Below, one piece after another: positions 52,357-60,624 of a stretch of 64,000 nt of DNA. The notes beneath the pieces are model-generated. The model was not told the DNA's origin and ran no database searches. It worked only from the letters and a program-made list of their open reading frames with translations. Within the stretch, counting starts at the first letter, position 1, and the number at the start of each line of letters is the position of its first letter. The DNA lies in the NCBI GenBank assembly GCA_963783835.1, contig CAWAOX010000002.1:1-64000 (forward strand), in the 5' to 3' direction. Made by a program: the position numbers and the translations under genes. This stretch comes from CAIQPS01 sp963783835. Lineage in GTDB: Bacteria; Actinomycetota; Thermoleophilia; RBG-16-64-13.

Positions 52357-52506
52357 AGCACCCCTCGGCTCGCTTTATTCCTTTGTGCCACATATTGTAT
52401 CGCAAGTGCACATCTCTCCAAGGACGGCTTCACCCGTACTTTCCGCTCCTGGTATATTGCCTCTTGGCACCTGCTGCCATGGCTCCGTCGTGCCGATAGA
52501 AGGACT

Positions 52507-54219
52507 ATGAAGAGAACGTCCCTTTTTGCCCCGCTGCTGGTGATTGCTTTGACCGTCGTCTTCCTCTTGGGCATCGGCGTCACCGGCGCAAGCGCGGCCG
52601 CCGTCACCCGTTATCAACAGAACGCCTCCCAGTTCGGCTATTCGGGCACCTGGACCGTCTCGTCGGCCACCGCGGCCTCGGGGGGCAGCTTCAGGTACGC
52701 GAACGCATCCGGCGCCTCGGTCACGGTTGCCTTCAACGGCACGTATCTTGCCTGGATCGCCAAGAAGTACGCATCCTACGGCATCGCCCGGGTCACGCTC
52801 GACGGGACGAAGACCTACTCCGTCGATCTCTACAACAGAAGCGCGGTGTATCAGGCGAGGGTCTGGGAAACGGGCATTCTTGACCCGGGTATTCACACCG
52901 TCAAGATCGAGTGGACCGGTACGAAAAACGTTCTGGCCACCAATACCAACGTCGGCGTAGACGCGTTCGACGTGGCGGGAAGCCTGATCGGCGTGGCCCG
53001 ACTGGAGCAGAGCGACCAGCACCTGGGTTGGACCGGGAACTGGGCGAAGGTGTCAAGCACCTCCTACTCCGGGGGCGCCGCCTGGTACGCGAACTCTGCC
53101 GGATCGGCGGTGACCATAGAGTTCGACGGCGCGAGCCTCAGCCTTCTGGGCAAGAAGGGGCCGACGTACGGCATCGCGAGGGTGACCCTGGACGATGACC
53201 CTCCGGTGCGGGTGGACCTCTACAACGCCACCATCGTCTACCAGCAGAAGATGTGGTCGAGCGGCTCGCTGACTACCGGCCATCACGTCGTGAAAGTCGA
53301 GTGGACCGGCGAGAAACGCGCGGCGGCGACCAAGACCAACATCGGCCTCGACGCGGTGGAGGTCATGGGGAACCTGACGACAGCCCCGCTCTCGTACCTC
53401 GCGTTCGATCAGGCGCGGGCCATGGCTCATCTCCACAAGCTGGCGGTGGATATCGGCGTGCGGCATGGGGGCAGCGTGCAGGAGATGGAGGCCGTGCAGT
53501 ATGCGGTGGACCACTTCACCGCCCTCGGCTACCAGCCGGAGGTCATCGACGTTCCCGTGATCAACGGGACTACTTCGCACGATGTGATCGCGGTGAAGCC
53601 CGGTTCCTCCAAGCTGACCGTACTGGTAGGCGCGCACATGGACAGTTACGGGGTATCCCCCGGCGGAAATGACAACGGGTCGGGTTCAGCTGCCGTCCTG
53701 GAGCTCGCGCGGGCGCTCAAAGAAGTGGACCTGGTCCCCACGGTCGTGCTCGTCCTCTTCGGGCAGGAGGAGCCGATCGGGGATGGGAACGCCGACCACC
53801 ACCACTTCGGGTCGCGACGGTATCTGGCGCAGATGACGGTCGGCGAGAAGGCCGATCTCGCGGCGATGATCTCCCTGGACATGATCGGCAACGGCTCCAC
53901 CTTCAACGTCCGGATGATGGAGAAGGGGCCGAAAGCCCTCGTGAACAGGCTGCAGTCCTATTCGACCCTGACCAACGGGGGACTCGTCTACCTCAAAGAC
54001 CCCTCCCGGTACGGCTACAGCGATCACGAGCCGTTCGAGCTGGCCGGCTATCCGGTCGCGTGGCTGGAGTGGCGGGAGGATGGGGCCTACCACACCTCCG
54101 GCGACACCTACACTCACTGCGGCGCAGCCAAGATCCAGAAGGCCGGCGGACTGGTACTGGGGTTCCTTGGCAGCCTCCGTCTGACCGACCTCCAGGCGCT
54201 GCAGGCCGCCCGCTACTAG
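52507..54219 (+). CDS. Exported M28 peptidase with two N-terminal beta-sandwich repeats
   Basis: 570 residues from ATG 52507 with AGAAGGA upstream; the open frame extends 100 codons further but overlaps the antitoxin region. A signal peptide ends near TGASAAA. Two 120-residue repeats follow (YQQNASQFGYSGTW... and LEQSDQHLGWTGNW...), nearly identical in pattern to those at 8-9 kb and 16-17 kb. From residue 305, a zinc aminopeptidase domain of M28 type appears: GAHMDSYG (His/Asp), GGNDNGSGSAA (bridging Asp), FGQEEPIG (Glu pair), SLDMIGNG (Asp) and YGYSDHEPFELAG (His). All metal ligands are present, so it should be active outside the cell on peptides. Confidence 0.87.
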   Translation: MKRTSLFAPLLVIALTVVFLLGIGVTGASAAAVTRYQQNASQFGYSGTWTVSSATAASGGSFRYANASGASVTVAFNGTYLAWIAKKYASYGIARVTLDGTKTYSVDLYNRSAVYQARVWETGILDPGIHTVKIEWTGTKNVLATNTNVGVDAFDVAGSLIGVARLEQSDQHLGWTGNWAKVSSTSYSGGAAWYANSAGSAVTIEFDGASLSLLGKKGPTYGIARVTLDDDPPVRVDLYNATIVYQQKMWSSGSLTTGHHVVKVEWTGEKRAAATKTNIGLDAVEVMGNLTTAPLSYLAFDQARAMAHLHKLAVDIGVRHGGSVQEMEAVQYAVDHFTALGYQPEVIDVPVINGTTSHDVIAVKPGSSKLTVLVGAHMDSYGVSPGGNDNGSGSAAVLELARALKEVDLVPTVVLVLFGQEEPIGDGNADHHHFGSRRYLAQMTVGEKADLAAMISLDMIGNGSTFNVRMMEKGPKALVNRLQSYSTLTNGGLVYLKDPSRYGYSDHEPFELAGYPVAWLEWREDGAYHTSGDTYTHCGAAKIQKAGGLVLGFLGSLRLTDLQALQAARY

Positions 54220-54260
54220 ACGGGTGAAGCGGGCCGCGCCGCAGGGCGCGGGCGGCCCCT

Positions 54261-55064
54261 CTACCCGAAGAGGTCGCGGCGCCGGTGCTTGTGAACCGGC
54301 ATTCGTTCCCGCACCGACCGCACGTACGTCATGTCGAGTTCGACCGCGAGGGTGTCCACGCCTTCCCGGCATTGGGCGATCACGGTGCCCCACGGATCGG
54401 CCACCAGGCTATGCCCATAGGACTGCTTGCCCGGCGCCCACGGGCCCCACTGGCCGCAGGCGGCCACGTAACAGCCGTTCTCGATAGCCCGGGCCCGGAT
54501 CAACGGCTCCCAGTGATACATGCCCGTCGGTACCGTGAAGGCCGCGGGCAGCAGGAGCAGCTCGGCCCCGGATTCGGCGAGAGCCCGGAACAGCTCGGGG
54601 AAACGGAGGTCGTAGCAGATGGCCAGACCGACGATCACGCCGTCGCAGTCGAACACGGCTATCCGGTCGCCAGGGCTTATCGCCTGGGACTCCCGGTATT
54701 CGCTGCCGTCGGGAAGGACGATGTCGAACAAATGGAGCTTGCTGTAGCGGGCGACCTGAACGCCGCCGCGGTCGTAGACGACGCTGGTGTTGAAGTTGCC
54801 CTCGTCACGACGCTCGATCAGGCTTCCGCAATGGAGAAAGATGCTTTTTGCGCGGGCCTGCTCGCGCGCCCACTCGGTGCTGGGGCCCGGGATCGGCTCC
54901 GCGGCAGCCGCGTTGGCCTCGTCGCTTCCTAGGTGATTGAACATCTCGGGCAGCACCACGAGGTCCGCGCCCTGGTAGGCGAGCTTTTCGATGCCCTCTT
55001 CCGCCGCCGCCAGGTTGGCGGCTTTGCCCTGACGCGAGTTCATCTGGACGAGCCCGATCTTCAT
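54261..55064 (-). CDS. Nitrilase-superfamily amidase (carbon-nitrogen hydrolase)
   Basis: 267 residues with the Glu-Lys-Cys triad: Glu40 in LVVLPEMF, Lys109 in RYSKLHLFD and Cys150 in GLAICYDLRFPEL. The length and the YxKxHLFD and PGDR signatures place it with omega-amidase/NIT2-like and deaminated-glutathione amidase enzymes. It would hydrolyse 2-oxoglutaramate or a similar damaged amide. It stands alone, converging with the M28 peptidase. Confidence 0.87.
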   Translation of the reverse strand: MKIGLVQMNSRQGKAANLAAAEEGIEKLAYQGADLVVLPEMFNHLGSDEANAAAAEPIPGPSTEWAREQARAKSIFLHCGSLIERRDEGNFNTSVVYDRGGVQVARYSKLHLFDIVLPDGSEYRESQAISPGDRIAVFDCDGVIVGLAICYDLRFPELFRALAESGAELLLLPAAFTVPTGMYHWEPLIRARAIENGCYVAACGQWGPWAPGKQSYGHSLVADPWGTVIAQCREGVDTLAVELDMTYVRSVRERMPVHKHRRRDLFG

Positions 55065-55152
55065 GCGGCCATCATACCCGGAAGAGGTGCGAAACCTCGC
55101 GGCGTTCGCATTGCAGAAACCGCGTCTTGCAACCTATTGTGCAAAAGCGACC

Positions 55153-55176
55153 GGGTGGGGCAACTCGGCCCCCCCG
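55153..55176 (-). terminator. Possible terminator of the phosphate transport pair
   Basis: GGGGC (55157-55161) and GCCCC (55168-55172) form a short GC stem just past the DUF47 stop. Beyond it on the minus strand comes GGTCGCTTTTGC, a weak T-rich tract. Confidence 0.35.
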
Positions 55177-55177
55177 A

Positions 55178-55897
55178 CTACTCGTTCTCGATGTACTCCA
55201 GCGCCATGTGGCGTATGAGCTCGGCGTTCTGGCTGCAGCGGTCGGCGATCGACTCGAGGCGCTCAAGGATGGCCTTCAGCTGATGGAAGGTCTTGTAGTC
55301 CGTGTCCCACTCGAACATCTCGCGGTACAGCTCGGCGAAGATATCGTCGGCCCGGCTCTCGATCTTGTCCACCACGGCGGCCAACTGTATCGCCTCGCGC
55401 AGGTCGCTCCCCAGGGCAAAGACCGCGTCCTGAAGACCCACCACAGCATCCACATCGGTCTGAGCCAATTGGACGAGTTGCTCGTTCATTCGAGGCGGCA
55501 GGGTGAAGCATCGCATCCCGATCCTGTCGGCCGCGCCGGCAGCCAAGTTGGCGATGCTGTCCATCGAGCCTACCAGGCGGGCCAGGTCGGCCCTGTTCAT
55601 CGGGAACACGCCACCGAGAGAAAGCCGGTCCAGGATCTGCTCTTTGGTGTCGTCCGCTGCGCTCTCGAGAGCATCCATTTCGCGGGCGGACGCCTCGAGT
55701 TCCTCGTACTGATCGCAGGCGAAACGTTCCACGACATCCTGCAGCTTCCTGACGATGATGACGACCTGGTCGCTGAACTGGGCGATGCGCTCGATCACCT
55801 GCTCTTCGCGCTCTTTGCCCATGGCGTCGATGGCACCCTCGAGCGTGGTCTCTCCGCCCATCGAACGCCGAATGAACTTGAGTCTCGATTTCGCCAT
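55178..55897 (-). CDS. DUF47/PhoU-like phosphate transport regulator
   Basis: 239 residues, all helical. MAKSRLKFIRRSMGGETTLE is followed by the PhoU-like repeats with acidic metal-binding clusters (ALESAADDTKEQILDRLSLG and DKIESRADDIFAELYREMFE). DUF47 proteins occur next to PiT transporters and regulate phosphate uptake. Here it is 9 bases downstream of a PiT gene, in the same operon. Confidence 0.87.
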   Translation of the reverse strand: MAKSRLKFIRRSMGGETTLEGAIDAMGKEREEQVIERIAQFSDQVVIIVRKLQDVVERFACDQYEELEASAREMDALESAADDTKEQILDRLSLGGVFPMNRADLARLVGSMDSIANLAAGAADRIGMRCFTLPPRMNEQLVQLAQTDVDAVVGLQDAVFALGSDLREAIQLAAVVDKIESRADDIFAELYREMFEWDTDYKTFHQLKAILERLESIADRCSQNAELIRHMALEYIENE

Positions 55898-55906
55898 GGC
55901 TGCCTC

Positions 55907-56929
55907 TCAGAAGACCAGGTTCAGGATGTAATACCAAATCGCCGCCGCTATGGCGCAAAACGGCAGGGTCACCAACCAGGCCAGCATGATAGCACGGAAG
56001 ACTTTCCAGCTTACCCCGCCTAGCTTGCTCGCCAAGCCTGTACCGGTGACCGCCGAAGTGACGATGTGAGTGGTGGAGACCGGAAGTCCAAACACGGAGG
56101 CGAGCTGAATGATAGTCGCCCCTCCGCCCTCCGCGCTGAACCCGTTGATCGGATGAAGTTTCGTGATCTTCTCACCCAATGTGCGGATCAACCGGAATGA
56201 CTTAACCGACAGGAACGTGCCGATGGCCATCGCCGCGGCGCAACTGAGGATAACCCAGAGAGGGAACCCGTTTTGCTCCACATACTTCTCGACACTCTGA
56301 CTCTGTTGAGCCGCCAAGAAGATCACGATGATGCCCATGACCTTGGTGGCGTCGTTGGATCCGTGGCTGAAGGAGACCCAGCTGGAGGAGACGATCTGCA
56401 TGCGCTTGTAGAAGCGGTCGGCGCGGGCCATGTCCCAACGGACCATGGCAAAGAAGAGCCGGCTCACTCGCATGAAGATATAGCCGGTGATTATGCCCAG
56501 GAAGGGTGAAATGAAGAGCGCCGCAAACACCAACACCAGCTTCTGCCAGATGATGCCGGACGGGCCGAGCGCGGCGAGACCCGCGCCTACCAGACCACCG
56601 ACAAGCGCGTGAGAGGAGCTGACAGGCAACGCCCACCACCAAGTGAGGACTTCCCAGACTATGGCCCCGAGCAGCGCAGCAAGGACCAAGTGGGCGCTGG
56701 CGTCGCCGGCCTCTATGATGCCGCCGATGGTCTTTGCGACCGCGACGCCCATGACGAGCGGGCCGATGAAGTTGAAGATCGCCGAAAGGCCGATGGCGAT
56801 GCGAGGTTTGAGAGCCCCGGTGTAGATGACGGTCGATACGGCGTTGCAGCCGTCGTGGAAGCCGTTCATCATGTCGAAAATGAGAGCGACAGTCACCACC
56901 GCAATGAGTTCGATGGTGGCAGTGCTCAA
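55907..56929 (-). CDS. pit: Inorganic phosphate transporter, PiT family
   Basis: 340 residues with ten hydrophobic helices and both family signature repeats: FDMMNGFHDGCNAVSTVIYT near the N-terminus and VSFSHGSNDATKVMGIIVIF in the middle. PVSSSHALVGGLVGAG and GLPVSTTHIVTSAVTGTG are the paired P-S/T-T-H motifs that bind phosphate. It imports phosphate with protons or sodium, at low affinity. First gene of the pair with DUF47. Confidence 0.93.
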   Translation of the reverse strand: MSTATIELIAVVTVALIFDMMNGFHDGCNAVSTVIYTGALKPRIAIGLSAIFNFIGPLVMGVAVAKTIGGIIEAGDASAHLVLAALLGAIVWEVLTWWWALPVSSSHALVGGLVGAGLAALGPSGIIWQKLVLVFAALFISPFLGIITGYIFMRVSRLFFAMVRWDMARADRFYKRMQIVSSSWVSFSHGSNDATKVMGIIVIFLAAQQSQSVEKYVEQNGFPLWVILSCAAAMAIGTFLSVKSFRLIRTLGEKITKLHPINGFSAEGGGATIIQLASVFGLPVSTTHIVTSAVTGTGLASKLGGVSWKVFRAIMLAWLVTLPFCAIAAAIWYYILNLVF

Positions 56930-57054
56930 GACTTCACGTACCCCTCTCTCTCAGTGGAAGACGCCGCGTGCCCTTCGTCGGCTCCATGATAAACGAACCC
57001 CCGGTCAGCCACAACCGGATTGGGCAGCGCTTGGGAATGGGCAGAAGAACGAGC

Positions 57055-57086
57055 GGGGGCGCGCCCGCCGAAGCGGGCGCGCCCCC
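57055..57086 (-). terminator. Terminator of the lipoprotein gene
   Basis: A perfect 14-bp stem GGGGGCGCGCCCGC / GCGGGCGCGCCCCC with loop CGAA. On the minus strand, CTCGTTCTTCTG follows. It lies 24 bases past the lipoprotein stop. Confidence 0.72.
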
Positions 57087-57109
57087 AATACTCCTGGCGG
57101 GAGATCCTC

Positions 57110-57568
57110 TTAGGTGGTCGGCGTGACCAGGGCCTTGATCTGGGCCAGGCCCGCCGTCAGGGGCCCGATCTTGGTCATGAGCACGCCCGCGGCGTCCATC
57201 AACGTGGCCGAATCGGGGAGCGCAGTCACTGCGCTGTCGAGGTCCGTCCACGCTTTCTCCGTCGCGGACACGTCCGCCCCTTTTATCTTCTTGGCGTTAT
57301 CGATGACCGCTTGCACGTCAGCCTTCAACGAGTCCCGGGTCGCCTTGATACCCGCCACGGTGAGAGCGCCGCTGGTGCCCTTCGCCGTCAAGTCCGCTAT
57401 CGCCGTATCGATCTTTGCGAGACCCGCCACCACTGCCACTTTCGCGGCCGCGTCCGAGCTCGTGCTGTCGCCGCCGCAGCCCGCAACAGCCACGGCTGCG
57501 AGCGCTAGGACCACAACCAAACCGAGAAGCACTATCTTTCTTCCTCTCACCGATCCTCCTTCATTCAT
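57110..57568 (-). CDS. Exported lipoprotein of unknown function
   Basis: 152 residues. The lipobox is LAAVAVAGC, giving a lipid-modified Cys after a typical signal peptide (VLLGLVVVLALAAV). The mature part is helical and Ala/Thr-rich (AKIDTAIADLTAKGTSGALT; KADVQAVIDNAKKIKGADVS). No recognised domain. It is monocistronic with a strong terminator. Confidence 0.75.
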   Translation of the reverse strand: MNEGGSVRGRKIVLLGLVVVLALAAVAVAGCGGDSTSSDAAAKVAVVAGLAKIDTAIADLTAKGTSGALTVAGIKATRDSLKADVQAVIDNAKKIKGADVSATEKAWTDLDSAVTALPDSATLMDAAGVLMTKIGPLTAGLAQIKALVTPTT

Positions 57569-57739
57569 CCGCCCACACCAGGGCGATTCCGCTCCAGCGT
57601 CACTGGACCTTGCTGCACTTTAGCACGGGCTCGATTCTATCGGCTCCATCTCGCCCAAAATGAACGGCAAGTGTTCGGAAGGAACCATGCCAAGCGAAAA
57701 CCCTGCCGCGCTCACCTCCGGGGATGATAACTTTCTTGT

Positions 57740-58648
57740 ATGAAAAGGTTTGTCCTGTTCCTCGATCTGGCGCGCGGCAAGTCCGCCCTGTTTTCCGTCA
57801 GCGAGCCCGTCCTGGGGGCCATGTTGGCGACTGGGACCATCCCCTCGCTGAGAGTCTGTCTGCTCGGGCTCCTCGCCGCCCTGGCGGGGTACTTCTGCGT
57901 GTATTCCCTCAACGACCTGCTCGACCTGAGGGCCGACCGTGAAGAGATCAGGGTGTCATCGCCCGATCCCCTGGCCTGGAAGCCGGAAGTAGCCCACATG
58001 GACGTCATGACCCTCCGCCACCCCGTGGCCGCCGGAGCGCTGCCCCTGTGGGCGGCATGGACCTGGGTCGCGGTGATGGGTCTCATCGGGTTGGCGGCCG
58101 CGTATATGCTCCGGCCCCTGTGCGCCTGGTTGTTCCTGGGCTGCGCCGCGTTGGAGATCATCTACTGCAGCCTGCGCAGGCAGACCTGGCTCAAAGTCAT
58201 ACCGGCCGCCACGATGGTCGCGGTCGGCGGTCTGGCCGGCTGGTTCGCGGTGGGAGAGGCCAACTGGGGAGCCCTGGCTTTCTTCTTCCTGCTCTTCGGC
58301 TGGGAAGCGGGGCGGAACCTCACGAACGACCTGGCCGACGTGATCCACGACCGGCTCGTCGGCATCACCACGCTCGCCAGCACGCACGGAGCGGAGGTGG
58401 CGGCCAAGGTGATCCTGGTGGACGGCGTGGCGATGGTCGTCATCGCCCTTGCTCAGCCCACTTCCTGGATCGTGCGGGGCTTGCTGGCTGTGGTGGCGCT
58501 CCTCACGATGACGATCCCGTCCTTCGTGCTCAGCAAGAACCCAGACGAGCCTTCGGCGCAACGCTACTTCAACCGGCTGACGTTCTTCCCGCCCCTCGCC
58601 GCGGCCTGCACGATCGTGGTGGCGATCGTGACCTATTTCGCCGGATAA
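57740..58648 (+). CDS. UbiA-family prenyltransferase
   Basis: 302 residues and eight or nine hydrophobic helices. The two Asp-rich motifs are intact: NDLLDLRADREE (first) and NDLADVIHDRLVG (second), which bind the prenyl diphosphate through Mg2+. UbiA enzymes prenylate quinone precursors, haem or archaeal-type lipids. No menaquinone genes adjoin, so the aromatic acceptor is unknown. The ATG has only a weak ribosome-binding site. Confidence 0.87.
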   Translation: MKRFVLFLDLARGKSALFSVSEPVLGAMLATGTIPSLRVCLLGLLAALAGYFCVYSLNDLLDLRADREEIRVSSPDPLAWKPEVAHMDVMTLRHPVAAGALPLWAAWTWVAVMGLIGLAAAYMLRPLCAWLFLGCAALEIIYCSLRRQTWLKVIPAATMVAVGGLAGWFAVGEANWGALAFFFLLFGWEAGRNLTNDLADVIHDRLVGITTLASTHGAEVAAKVILVDGVAMVVIALAQPTSWIVRGLLAVVALLTMTIPSFVLSKNPDEPSAQRYFNRLTFFPPLAAACTIVVAIVTYFAG

Positions 58649-58690
58649 GTCGGCTGAAAGCGCGGGGCCTCGGCGGAGCCCCGCCGCCTC

Positions 58691-58888
58691 TCAGGCGTGC
58701 CCGCCGCCCTGGTCGTGGCCGGTGCTCAACGGGAGGACCTTCCTCTTCCCGCAGCGGGTGCACTCCACCTCGACAGCGTATTGAGTGTTGCGCATGGCAC
58801 CCGGCCGATCGAGGTCCTGCGGGATGGCCTGCCATTGGTGCAGTCCGACGCGGCAGGGGAAGGGCTTGGTCCACACCTCATCGCTCAT
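58691..58888 (-). CDS. Small zinc-ribbon-like protein
   Basis: 65 residues: MSDEVWTKPFPCRVGLHQWQ followed by a CTRCGKRKVLPL element. The first Cys/His (PCRVGLH) and the CxxC pair may form a treble-clef-like zinc site. The gene is opposite and just past ubiA. No strong ribosome-binding site is visible, and the frame remains open upstream, so the start is uncertain. Family unknown. Confidence 0.55.
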   Translation of the reverse strand: MSDEVWTKPFPCRVGLHQWQAIPQDLDRPGAMRNTQYAVEVECTRCGKRKVLPLSTGHDQGGGHA

Positions 58889-58956
58889 GAGGCCGCTCGC
58901 TTTCTCCACCAAAGCTCGACAAGGCCCACACCCCACCATCCTACACCCGAAGGAAA

Positions 58957-58985
58957 GCCGGGCCCCGCTAGATGCGGGGCCCGGC
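58957..58985 (-). terminator. Terminator of the catabolic cluster
   Basis: A perfect 12-bp stem GCCGGGCCCCGC / GCGGGGCCCGGC with loop TAGAT, followed on the minus strand by TTTCCTTCGGG. It lies about 60 bases past the mmsA stop and ends the leftward cluster. Confidence 0.7.
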
Positions 58986-59045
58986 CGGTGGTGCATATGA
59001 GGGCCGCGCGGCTCGATGACCACGGCGGCAGGACTGTCCCGGTGT

Positions 59046-60530
59046 CTACCGGTTGGTCGTGCCCTCCCAGGTATCGACCTTCTTCTGCTTCTTCTCCGCC
59101 TCGGTGAACCAGCGCGACGTGACGACTTTCGTCTCGGTGAAGAAGCGGATGCCGTCCAGACCGAACACGTGGCTCTCGCCGAAGAACGAATCCTTGTGGC
59201 CGGCAAAGGGGAAGAAGCTGACCGGCACCGGGATACCCACGTTGACACCGACCATGCCGGCGTTCGTACGGCGGGCGAACTCGCGGGCGTAGTAGCCGCT
59301 CTCGGTGAAGATGCAGGAGCCGTTGGCGAAGCGGCTGGCGTTCATGATGGTGATGCCCTCTTCGAAGTCCTCGACCCGCTTGATGGCAAGCACGGGGCCG
59401 AAGATCTCGTCACGGCCGACGGTCATGTCCTCGGTGACGTTGTCGAAGATCGTGGGGCCGACGAAGAAGCCCTTCTCATAGTCGGGCACCACAAGACCGC
59501 GGCCGTCGAGGACCAGATCCGCGCCTTCTTCGACACCCTTGTCGATCCAGCCCTTGATGAAGGCCTGGTGCTCGGCGCTGACGACCGGACCGAGCTCGGT
59601 CTTGGGATCGTAGGAGCAGCCGACGATGCGCTGCTCGGCGAACTTCTTCATGTAGCCGATGAACTCGTCGGCGACGCTGTTCTCCACCACGCAGACAGGC
59701 AGGGCCATGCAGCGCATGCCCGCGCACCCGAAGGTGGAGTTGATGATGCCGGCGGCGGCACGCTGAAGTGAGGCGTCGGCGAGCACCAAGCCGTGGTTCT
59801 TGGCCTCGGTCTGGGCCTGCACGCGCTTGCCGTGGGCAGCGGCGACTGAGTAGACATGCCTGCCGACGTCGGTCGAGCCGACGAAGCTGACGCCCCGAAC
59901 CAGAGGATGGGTCAAAAGGAGCTCGGCCTCTTTGCGGCTGCAGGTCACCACGTTGACGACGCCCTTGGGCAGCCCGGCTTCCTGCAGCAGCTCGAGCAGG
60001 CGGATGGACGAGGTCGGCACCATGCTGGCGGCCTTGAGCACGAAGGTGTTCCCGGTGACGATGCACAGGGGGATCATCCAGCCCCAGGGGATCATGGCCG
60101 GGAAGTTGAAGGGGGCGATGCCCGCAAAGACGCCGAGCGGCTCGCGGTAGCTCACAGTGTCGTGCCCGGTGGACACGTTCATGAGCGACTCGCCCTTGGC
60201 GATCATGGGCGCGGCGACGCCGACTTCGCAGCCTTCGATGATCTTGACGATCTCGCCCCGGGCTTCGTCGAGGTTCTTACCCACCTCACGCGAACAGATG
60301 TAGGCGAGCTCCTCAATGTTGTCCTCGAGCAGCTGCTTCCACTTGAAGAGCACCTGGGTGCGCTTCTGAAGGGGCAGCGCAGACCAGGTCTGATACGCCT
60401 CGTGCGCGGTCAGAATGGCGGCCTCGACCTCAGCGGCCGTGCAGCACGGCGCCTGCGCGAAGACCTCGCCGGTGCTCGAGTCGGTCACGTCCATGTATTT
60501 GTCGGTGCGTCGACTCGCACCACTCGCCAT
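59046..60530 (-). CDS. mmsA: Methylmalonate-semialdehyde/malonate-semialdehyde dehydrogenase (CoA-acylating)
   Basis: 494 residues. Motifs are GVFAGIAPFNFPAMIPWGWM, FVGSTDVGRHVYSVAAAHGK, catalytic Cys in GCAGMRCMALPV and NRF-like ASRFANGSCIFTES. The MmsA family lacks the usual general-base Glu, as here (EAKNHGLVL). It oxidises methylmalonate or malonate semialdehyde to propionyl- or acetyl-CoA. The family N-terminus (VKTLNYCVNGEWCEST) is found just upstream in another frame starting at GTG 60564, so one extra base near 60513 has split it off; the ORF now begins at an internal ATG. It follows the aminotransferase, which would feed it malonate semialdehyde from beta-alanine. Confidence 0.88.
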   Translation of the reverse strand: MASGASRRTDKYMDVTDSSTGEVFAQAPCCTAAEVEAAILTAHEAYQTWSALPLQKRTQVLFKWKQLLEDNIEELAYICSREVGKNLDEARGEIVKIIEGCEVGVAAPMIAKGESLMNVSTGHDTVSYREPLGVFAGIAPFNFPAMIPWGWMIPLCIVTGNTFVLKAASMVPTSSIRLLELLQEAGLPKGVVNVVTCSRKEAELLLTHPLVRGVSFVGSTDVGRHVYSVAAAHGKRVQAQTEAKNHGLVLADASLQRAAAGIINSTFGCAGMRCMALPVCVVENSVADEFIGYMKKFAEQRIVGCSYDPKTELGPVVSAEHQAFIKGWIDKGVEEGADLVLDGRGLVVPDYEKGFFVGPTIFDNVTEDMTVGRDEIFGPVLAIKRVEDFEEGITIMNASRFANGSCIFTESGYYAREFARRTNAGMVGVNVGIPVPVSFFPFAGHKDSFFGESHVFGLDGIRFFTETKVVTSRWFTEAEKKQKKVDTWEGTTNR

Positions 60531-60624
60531 TCACACAGTAGTTCAGGGTTTTCACATCCGCCACGTCTATCACACTGCCCTTTCTTATGGTGGGACTAGG
60601 TAATTTTATATGGTTGCAGCAACT

